A DNA stretch of 5,132 nt, taken from the NCBI GenBank assembly GCA_937896265.1, contig CALBMD010000010.1, positions 1 to 5,132 of the forward strand. Reading direction: 5' to 3'. The DNA comes from an uncultured Pseudomonadota bacterium (GTDB lineage Bacteria > Bdellovibrionota_B > Oligoflexia > Oligoflexales > Bog-1112). Below the pieces are notes generated by a model. That model was not told where the DNA came from, searched no databases, and saw only the letters and a list, made by a program, of their open reading frames with translations. This document shows positions 1 to 4,566 of this stretch, piece after piece. Position 1 is the stretch's first letter. Each line of letters starts with the position of its first letter. A program made the translations under genes and the position numbers.

Positions 1-507
1 TCTAGGCATGGCACCTAAGATAGTCTGTGCTCCTTGGATTAATTGGTTAGCGCTGGTAAGATTTTGGCTGTTTATCTTGATAACATTCTTGATACGAGGA
101 TCTAAAAAAGGATCGATGCTTGGATCGGCAGTATAGTTAACTATTAGCTCTTCACTGCAAGCATTCTTGGTCCCGCTCCTGCATTGACGGACTGCTACTT
201 CATATGTACCGCCAGCTAAGGCTAACACATGCAAGGGACCTGCAAATTCTCCATTCTGGCAATCCTTACTATTTTTTTTGGCACAGATTTTGAAGCTGTA
301 ATAGTCAGCAGCTGGTGAGTTTTTAAGAGTTAGGACATGAAGACGATAATTGTCATTCAGTTTTAAGGGGGTGATTTGAATAGCTTCTTGCCTTAGCGAA
401 GGAACTGATGCAGGGGTTGCACCCGCCCTTTTGTTATCGTCAAAGCGTTTATTCGAGGCAAGGCAAGAGTTAAGAGCTATAGTCAACATAAGAGTTTGTA
501 GTCGCAT
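1..507 (-). CDS. Putative secreted lipoprotein, N-terminal part (cut by window edge)
   Basis: The frame is open from an ATG at 507-505 to the left edge: 169 codons with no stop, so the C-terminus lies outside the window. An AGGA at 517-514, six bases before the ATG, supports this start. The first 15 residues form a short signal peptide with Arg2, a hydrophobic stretch (LMLTIAL) and the lipobox L-N-S-C, with the presumed lipidated Cys at residue 15. This predicts export by Sec, cleavage by LspA and membrane anchoring in the envelope. A polar linker follows. Residues about 44-126 look like a small beta-sandwich domain (alternating hydrophobic strands, fibronectin-III-like by eye) with four cysteines at 75, 83, 109 and 117 that could form two disulfides. 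I do not recognise the family and assign no function. It lies downstream of aceA on the same strand, 154 bases away and separated by a probable terminator, so it is probably transcribed separately. Confidence 0.72.
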   Translation of the reverse strand, partial: MRLQTLMLTIALNSCLASNKRFDDNKRAGATPASVPSLRQEAIQITPLKLNDNYRLHVLTLKNSPAADYYSFKICAKKNSKDCQNGEFAGPLHVLALAGGTYEVAVRQCRSGTKNACSEELIVNYTADPSIDPFLDPRIKNVIKINSQNLTSANQLIQGAQTILGAMPR

Positions 508-541
508 AGCGATTCCTATGGAGATGAGTGATTTAATAAAG

Positions 542-547
542 ATTGTA
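542..547 (-). promoter_or_regulatory. Weak candidate -10 box for the lipoprotein gene
   Basis: On the minus strand the hexamer TACAAT lies 34 bases upstream of the lipoprotein ATG and matches the sigma-70 -10 consensus at five of six positions. The nearest -35-like hexamer, TTGAAA at 575-570, is 22 bases away, which is too far for a normal promoter. The assignment is tentative. Confidence 0.2.
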
Positions 548-572
548 ACACAGACGGGCGCTATAATTTTTT

Positions 573-628
573 CAAAAGAAGGAAGAAGCTGAAGAGCGAA
601 AATTGAGGGAGATCCTTCGCCTTCAGCT
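573..628 (-). terminator. Probable intrinsic terminator of aceA
   Basis: Read on the minus strand, AGCTGAAG (628-621) and the adjoining GCGAA pair with TTCGC and CTTCAGCT (594-587). This gives a stem of about 13 base pairs with one bulged T and a loop of about 15 bases. A pyrimidine-rich tail (TCTTCCTTCTTTT) follows. The structure starts 33 bases after the aceA stop codon and lies before the lipoprotein gene. The tail is not an unbroken T-run and the loop is large, so termination strength is uncertain. Two smaller hairpins precede it: GCGC-GAAA-GCGC at 655-644, and AGGA/TCCT around 641-630. Confidence 0.5.
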
Positions 629-661
629 CAGGACAAGTCCTTGGCGCTTTCGCGCTAAAGA

Positions 662-2002
662 CTAGATAACTAAGTTCTGACCCGCTGGTTTTGTAGCCAC
701 CACAGGCGCATGAAATTGTTCTGCTTCAGTCGAGCCAGCTAAGGCTTGGGTGCTAGCTTCGCCTTGATTGATTGTCATCAAAATCTTATCAAAATACCCT
801 GTTCCTACTTCACGCTGGTGTCGTGTTGCAGTGTAGCCATCGCTCTCGCGAGCAAATTCTTGCTGCTGCAAGTCTACATAGGCGCTCATGCCACGCTGGT
901 TATATCCTTGAGCTAAGTCAAAACTATAGTAGTTAAGCAAGTGCCAGCCAGCGAGAGTAATGAATTGGAACCGGTATCCCATAGCTCCTAAATCTTTTTG
1001 AAAGCTAGCGATTGAAGCTGCATCCAGATGCTTTTGCCAGTTAAAGCTAGGGGAACAGTTATAGGCAAGAGGCTTACCAGGGTATTTAGCGTGGATTGCT
1101 TCAGCAAAAATCTGTGCTTCGCGAACATCAGGGCTGGATGTTTCAAACCATAGCATGTCAGCATAAGGTGCGTAAGCCAAAGCGCGTGCTATTGAGGACT
1201 CGATGCCGGGGCGAACAACATAGAAACCTTCAACAGTTCGTTCGCCAGTGCAGAAAGATTGATCTGCTGGATCGATATCTGAAGTAAGAAGAGTAGCAGC
1301 ATGCGAATCAGTGCGAGCTATGATAACAGTTGGTACGCCACAGACATCTGAGGCTAGGCGAGCTGCCACCAAAGTTTTAATGAATTGAGAGGTTGGTACC
1401 AGAACTTTACCACCAAGGTGGCCACATTTTTTTTCAGAGGCCAGTTGGTCTTCAAAATGGACAGCGCCTGCGCCTGCTTCTATCATCCCCTTCATAAGTT
1501 CAAAGGCGTGCAGAGGCCCGCCAAAACCAGCTTCAGCATCAGCAATAATAGGTACAAGCCAATCGCGAGAGATTTGCCCCTCAGTACGTTCTATTTGTTC
1601 AGCACGTAGTAAGGCATTATTGATGCGCCGTACCACTTGCGGTACGCTGTTTGATGGGTAGAGAGACTGGTCAGGATAAGTGTTAAGGCTTGTATTCGCA
1701 TCAGCGGCAACTTGCCATCCGCTCATATAGATGGCTTTTAAACCAGCCTTTACCATATTAACCGCTTGAGCGCCGCTTAAGGCTCCAAGCGCTGGGGTGT
1801 AGGATTCTTTATCTTGGGCAATTTGCCACATCTTGGCAGCGCCAATCTGAGCTAGAGTGTACTGAATATTGGCTGAAGGTCTTAGATCAAGGACTTCCTT
1901 AGCGGAGTAAGGTCGTTCAATGCCTTGCCACCGAGGATTGTTTTGCCATTGGGATGAAAGGGCTTGTGCCCCAGCCTCTTCTCTTGCGCCTTCTACCGCC
2001 AT
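662..2002 (-). CDS. aceA: Isocitrate lyase
   Basis: This 446-residue enzyme cleaves isocitrate to glyoxylate and succinate, the first step of the glyoxylate bypass, which allows growth on acetate and fatty acids. It is cytosolic and usually tetrameric. The sequence matches the isocitrate lyase family along its whole length. The signature KKCGHLGG begins at residue 191, with the catalytic Cys at 193. Other landmarks are SGWQ at 94-97, the Mg-binding region IADAEAGFGG around Asp155, IARTD at 228-232, NCSPSFNW at 315-322 and FITLAG at 347-352. The start at 2002 is chosen because a perfect AGGAGG (2014-2009) sits six bases upstream and because family similarity begins near here. The frame stays open for 33 more codons to an ATG at 2101, but that extension is basic, does not resemble the family and would begin inside the target duplication of the neighbouring MITE. 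The tail after residue 430 (beyond EQFH) extends about 15 residues past the end of the mycobacterial enzyme. No malate synthase is visible in the window. Confidence 0.96.
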   Translation of the reverse strand: MAVEGAREEAGAQALSSQWQNNPRWQGIERPYSAKEVLDLRPSANIQYTLAQIGAAKMWQIAQDKESYTPALGALSGAQAVNMVKAGLKAIYMSGWQVAADANTSLNTYPDQSLYPSNSVPQVVRRINNALLRAEQIERTEGQISRDWLVPIIADAEAGFGGPLHAFELMKGMIEAGAGAVHFEDQLASEKKCGHLGGKVLVPTSQFIKTLVAARLASDVCGVPTVIIARTDSHAATLLTSDIDPADQSFCTGERTVEGFYVVRPGIESSIARALAYAPYADMLWFETSSPDVREAQIFAEAIHAKYPGKPLAYNCSPSFNWQKHLDAASIASFQKDLGAMGYRFQFITLAGWHLLNYYSFDLAQGYNQRGMSAYVDLQQQEFARESDGYTATRHQREVGTGYFDKILMTINQGEASTQALAGSTEAEQFHAPVVATKPAGQNLVI

Positions 2003-2008
2003 TCGCAA

Positions 2009-2014
2009 CCTCCT
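2009..2014 (-). promoter_or_regulatory. Ribosome binding site fixing the aceA start
   Basis: AGGAGG on the minus strand, six bases before the ATG at 2002-2000. It is a full match to the anti-Shine-Dalgarno consensus and decides between this start and the in-frame ATG at 2101. Confidence 0.9.
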
Positions 2015-2094
2015 AATGTTATGCATTTTTCTCCATGAGATTACCTGCTTGAGTCGTAAATGTCCACCTTTGATGCGTAGGTTTTGCAAGAGGA

Positions 2095-2103
2095 AGGTCA
2101 TAG
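2095..2103. repeat. Left copy of target-site duplication
   Basis: AGGTCATAG immediately outside the left end of the MITE. The same nine bases recur at 2272-2280 outside the right end. Extending the match outward by one base gives 10 bases with one mismatch (A at 2094, G at 2271). Confidence 0.8.
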
Positions 2104-2270
2104 CAGGGCTGTCTCATATAAATTTAGTTGCTTTTTTGAAAGCAAGGAAGGGTCTGAAAAAACTGCGCAGCTGGTTTCCCAGAAAGAAATCTCTTGGGAG
2201 AAACCAGCTGCGCGGTTTTCTCCCAAACCCTCATCCTTGCTGGATTTTAAATTTAGATAAGACAGCCCTG
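2104..2270. mobile_element. MITE (miniature inverted-repeat transposable element), 167 bp, non-coding
   Basis: The ends are inverted repeats. Positions 2104-2126 (starting CAGGGCTGTCT) and the complement of 2248-2270 agree at 21 of 23 positions. The symmetry continues inward with AGCAAGGA at 2141-2148 and its complement near 2234-2241. It ends in a perfect 14-bp core, GCGCAGCTGGTTTC at 2165-2178 and its complement at 2200-2213, around a 21-base loop. The element has no coding capacity and is flanked by a 9-bp direct repeat, as expected for a non-autonomous element moved by a DDE transposase supplied elsewhere. A 9-bp duplication occurs in several families (IS1 and IS4 groups, for example), so I do not assign one. 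It sits in the spacer between aceA and the divergent glutamine synthetase gene and could fold into a long hairpin if transcribed in either direction. Confidence 0.85.
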
Positions 2271-2271
2271 G

Positions 2272-2280
2272 AGGTCATAG
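2272..2280. repeat. Right copy of target-site duplication
   Basis: AGGTCATAG one base beyond the right inverted repeat, identical to 2095-2103. Removing the MITE and one copy restores a plausible empty site joining ...GAGGA to CAAGAAGG. Confidence 0.8.
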
Positions 2281-2428
2281 CAAGAAGGAGAGCTTTGGGG
2301 AAAATTCGCAGATGGATCCTCCCAAAAAATCGCGGCTGCATAGTTTCTCAGAGGCAATAATTTTTAGATGCGGTAGTCCTATTAGGGGTGATACATTTGG
2401 GTTTGTAACCATACATAAGGGTGATACC
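2281..2428 (+). other. Leader of the glutamine synthetase gene
   Basis: This 148-base stretch lies between the MITE and the glutamine synthetase start. It contains no recognised gene and no sigma-70 promoter with good boxes and spacing; I also found no sigma-54 (GG-N10-GC type) site. Its visible structure is the direct repeat GGGTGATAC (2386-2394 and 2419-2427) and the small inverted repeat GGTTTGTAACC (2400-2410) between the two copies. The glutamine synthetase frame stays open upstream to an ATG at 2312, but the residues so encoded do not resemble the family and that ATG has no nearby ribosome binding site. Confidence 0.5.
2386..2427 (+). repeat. Direct repeat GGGTGATAC, two copies 33 bp apart
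   Basis: GGGTGATAC occurs at 2386-2394 and at 2419-2427. With one mismatch in the flanks the similarity extends to about A(G/A)GGGTGATAC. The 33-bp phase is close to three helical turns, which would place both copies on one face of the DNA. The second copy overlaps the ribosome binding site, just before the ATG at 2429. It could be a regulator or translational control site, or chance; no known operator is recognised. Confidence 0.35.
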
Positions 2429-3478
2429 ATGATTAGTTTTGCAGAATATATCTGGATGGATGGCGCTCAGCCCACACAAAAACTTCGCTCTAAAACGCGT
2501 GTAGTCTGCTTGCAAGAGGGTCAACAGGCAACATTGGAGCTTTTTCCTGAGTGGAGCTATGATGGATCGTCAACTTACCAGGCAGCTGGTGGTAGTTCTG
2601 ATCTAGTATTAAAGCCAGTTTATTTCCGGCCAGATCCCTTGAAAGCAGAACAAGGTCACTTTATCGTAATGTGCGAAGTCTTTCATGCTGATGGTACACC
2701 TCACAAAACAAACTCGCGAGCTCGCCTACGCGAAGTGCTGTCGGCTGGTGCTGACAAGCTTGGTGCTTGGTTTGGTTTCGAGCAAGAATACACCTTGATG
2801 AAAGGGCATACACCTCTTGGTTGGCCTGAAATGGGTTTTCCAGCGCCTCAAGGTCCTTTTTACTGTGGAGTTGGGTGTGATGAGGCGTTTGGGCGTCAGA
2901 TGGTGGATGAGCATGCAGCTAAATGTGTTGCGGCTGAACTTTTGATCTTTGGCACTAACGCTGAAGTGATGCCCGGTCAGTGGGAATTTCAGATTGGTTA
3001 TCGTGGCTTTCCTGGTGAATCAGCGGATCCATTAACTGTTTGTGATCAACTATGGCTTGCTCGCTGGCTTCTTTATCGTGTTGGGGAATCCTACAATATT
3101 GCAGCAACCTTGCATCCGAAGCCTGTGAAAGGTGATTGGAACGGTGCTGGTTTACATACTAATTTCTCAACAGATGACATGCGTAGCAAAGAGACAGGAC
3201 GCCACACTATCGAGAAGGTGATTCGTAGTTTGGGAGAAACACATCAACTACATATCCCTGAATATGGAGACCGTCTTGCTGAGCGCTTGACAGGCACGCA
3301 TGAAACTTGCTCGATCAATGAATTTCGTTCTGGAGCTTCGGACCGTGGCGCATCGATTCGTATCCCATTAACGGTAGCTCGCGAGGGTTACGGTTATCTC
3401 GAAGACCGTCGCCCTGGAGCTAATGCTGATCCTTACCGTATTGCTGCTCGTATTCTTAAAACTATTATTGAATCTTAA
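2429..3478 (+). CDS. glnII: Glutamine synthetase, type II (eukaryote-like GSII)
   Basis: This 349-residue enzyme makes glutamine from glutamate, ammonium and ATP in the cytosol. Its length and motifs are those of the short GSII family (plants, animals and some bacteria), not the roughly 470-residue GlnA of type I. Visible motifs, in order: YDGSS at 44-48 in the N-terminal beta-grasp domain; FEQEYTLM at 117-124; NAEVMPGQWEFQIG at 177-190 with metal-binding Glu residues; KPVKGDWNGAG followed by HTNFST at 231-248 (ATP and glutamate binding); RLTGTHET at 286-293; DRGASIRI at 305-312; EDRRPGANADPY at 325-336. A short insertion after IGYRG (about 190-204), compared with plant GSII, is of the kind expected in bacterial members. 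The start is placed at the ATG at 2429, where similarity begins, with a weak AAGGG at 2417-2421 upstream. No type I adenylylation-site motif is seen. The gene is divergent from aceA and is followed by an intrinsic terminator. The symbol follows rhizobial usage. Confidence 0.94.
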   Translation: MISFAEYIWMDGAQPTQKLRSKTRVVCLQEGQQATLELFPEWSYDGSSTYQAAGGSSDLVLKPVYFRPDPLKAEQGHFIVMCEVFHADGTPHKTNSRARLREVLSAGADKLGAWFGFEQEYTLMKGHTPLGWPEMGFPAPQGPFYCGVGCDEAFGRQMVDEHAAKCVAAELLIFGTNAEVMPGQWEFQIGYRGFPGESADPLTVCDQLWLARWLLYRVGESYNIAATLHPKPVKGDWNGAGLHTNFSTDDMRSKETGRHTIEKVIRSLGETHQLHIPEYGDRLAERLTGTHETCSINEFRSGASDRGASIRIPLTVAREGYGYLEDRRPGANADPYRIAARILKTIIES

Positions 3479-3489
3479 TCCCTATTATG

Positions 3490-3517
3490 AAGAACGGGGT
3501 CTCCCGTTCTTTCTTTC
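3490..3517 (+). terminator. Intrinsic terminator after glutamine synthetase
   Basis: AAGAACGGG (3490-3498) pairs perfectly with CCCGTTCTT (3503-3511) around a GTCT loop. The tail is T-rich (TTCTTTC). It begins 11 bases after the glutamine synthetase stop codon and ends about 20 bases before the ddl ATG. The GC-rich upper stem and U-rich tail make it a good rho-independent terminator, though the tail is interrupted by C, so some readthrough into ddl is possible. Confidence 0.82.
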
Positions 3518-3535
3518 AAAAAAATAAGAGTGAAA

Positions 3536-4564
3536 ATGAAATATCAGACTATTGTTCTTTTTGGTGCTAGTAACAATGAGCGGCGAGTTTCTGTAGCAAG
3601 TGCTCGTAATATTATCGATGATGTACCGCCCGGTAGCGCCTTTTGGTTTTGGCATCTTAACGGTGGCATTTATATTGTAGATGCTGAAGAATTGCGCCGT
3701 CTGGAAGATCCTTTTAGCAATGATTTGCAGCCAATTCTTCCTGCTAAGTGGCCTTCAATAGAGGCTGCTTTATCTTCTGTTGCAGGCAGCCTTGTCGTGT
3801 TTTTTCTTGCCTTACACGGGAAAGAAACTGAGGATGGTGTTTTACAAAAACTTTTGGAAAGCAAAGAAATTGCGTTTACAGGCTCCAATAGCCGAGCTAG
3901 TTATTTAGCTTTTAACAAGCTAGAAGCAAAAGCGATTGGCCAAAGTAAGGGCTTAAAGACAGCTGTTGGGCTAGTTCTTGCCGCTAATAACACTGATAAA
4001 ATTAGCGTGCTGCGTGAGGCTTTCGAAAAGTATGGAGCCTTGGTTGCAAAACCAGTGGACGAGGGCTCAAGTGTTGGCGTCTTCTTTATTCATAAAGAGA
4101 CTGAAATTCTACAGGTAGTTGAAGCAATTGCCGCGATGAAAGCAGATTATATTATCGAGCAGAAGATTGTCGGTCGAGAAATGACTATCGGCGTAGTTGA
4201 GCGAAGTGATGGAAGTTTACAGGCGCTACCTGCAACAGAAATTATTGTTGAAGTTGGGCGCATGTTTGATTTTGACGGGAAATACCGTGCTTGTGGCAGT
4301 AAAGAGGTTTGCCCTGCTGATTTGTCAGCAGAACTCATGCAGCAGGTGCAAGAGCTTGCTATCAAGGCTCATCAGATGTTAGGTTGCCGTGGTTATTCTC
4401 GCACAGATTTGATCTTGGCCCAAGATGGTCCATACTTTTTGGAGTTGAACTCATTGCCTGGTTTGACAGCAATGTCTTTGCTTCCAGCCCAGATGAAGAT
4501 ATTTCAGTTGTCGATGAAAGAGTTTATTCAAGAACAGATTGAGATAGCTGTATCAGGGAAGTAA
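3536..4564 (+). CDS. ddl: D-alanine-D-alanine ligase
   Basis: This 342-residue ATP-grasp enzyme joins two D-alanines to make the dipeptide that ends the peptidoglycan stem peptide; it acts in the cytosol ahead of MurF. Motifs in order: NNERRVSVAS at 13-22, with Glu15 and Ser19 matching the family's GxSxEREVSLxS; HGKETEDG at 94-101; TGS at 115-117; FNKLEAK at 126-132 (usually MDK); KPVDEGSSVGV at 172-182; GREMTIGV at 213-220; PATEI at 232-236; the omega-loop Lys249-Tyr250; RTD at 289-291; ELNSLPGLT at 303-311. The Tyr in the omega loop corresponds to E. coli DdlB Tyr216, which goes with D-Ala-D-Ala rather than D-Ala-D-lactate products. The start could be the GTG at 3530 or the ATG at 3536. I prefer the ATG because AAGAG (3526-3530) then serves as a ribosome binding site five bases upstream, whereas the GTG would overlap it. 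The N-terminal domain is diverged but the key residues are present, so the gene is probably active. It follows the terminator of the preceding gene closely, and its stop codon abuts a tnpB remnant. Confidence 0.92.
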   Translation: MKYQTIVLFGASNNERRVSVASARNIIDDVPPGSAFWFWHLNGGIYIVDAEELRRLEDPFSNDLQPILPAKWPSIEAALSSVAGSLVVFFLALHGKETEDGVLQKLLESKEIAFTGSNSRASYLAFNKLEAKAIGQSKGLKTAVGLVLAANNTDKISVLREAFEKYGALVAKPVDEGSSVGVFFIHKETEILQVVEAIAAMKADYIIEQKIVGREMTIGVVERSDGSLQALPATEIIVEVGRMFDFDGKYRACGSKEVCPADLSAELMQQVQELAIKAHQMLGCRGYSRTDLILAQDGPYFLELNSLPGLTAMSLLPAQMKIFQLSMKEFIQEQIEIAVSGK

Positions 4565-4566
4565 GA

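Noticed and set aside
562..567. TATAAT on the plus strand at 562-567 as a promoter
   Set aside because: The only -35-like hexamer (TTGTAA at 543-548) is 13 bases away, too close, and no plus-strand gene follows.
2003..2101. Longer aceA start at the ATG at 2101, adding 33 residues
   Set aside because: The extension is basic and unlike the family, begins in the MITE target duplication, and has no ribosome binding site, whereas the ATG at 2002 has a perfect AGGAGG six bases upstream.
2295..2360. Possible 21-residue leader peptide starting with TTG after AAGGAG (2285-2290)
   Set aside because: The ribosome-binding-site-like sequence is real, but the start is a TTG only four bases away, the peptide has no attenuation-like residue run, and the frame is the tail of a longer random open frame through the MITE. 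Not enough to call a gene.
1920..2360. 146-codon plus-strand open frame across the aceA 5' end and the MITE
   Set aside because: It overlaps aceA in antisense and reads through the palindromic MITE; the composition is not protein-like and no family is recognisable.
2312..2428. Longer glutamine synthetase start at the ATG at 2312, adding 39 residues
   Set aside because: No nearby ribosome binding site and no resemblance to GSII N-termini; similarity begins at the ATG at 2429.
3530..3535. GTG start for ddl at 3530
   Set aside because: It would overlap the AAGAG that serves as ribosome binding site for the ATG at 3536; the two extra residues are not informative. Not excluded entirely.
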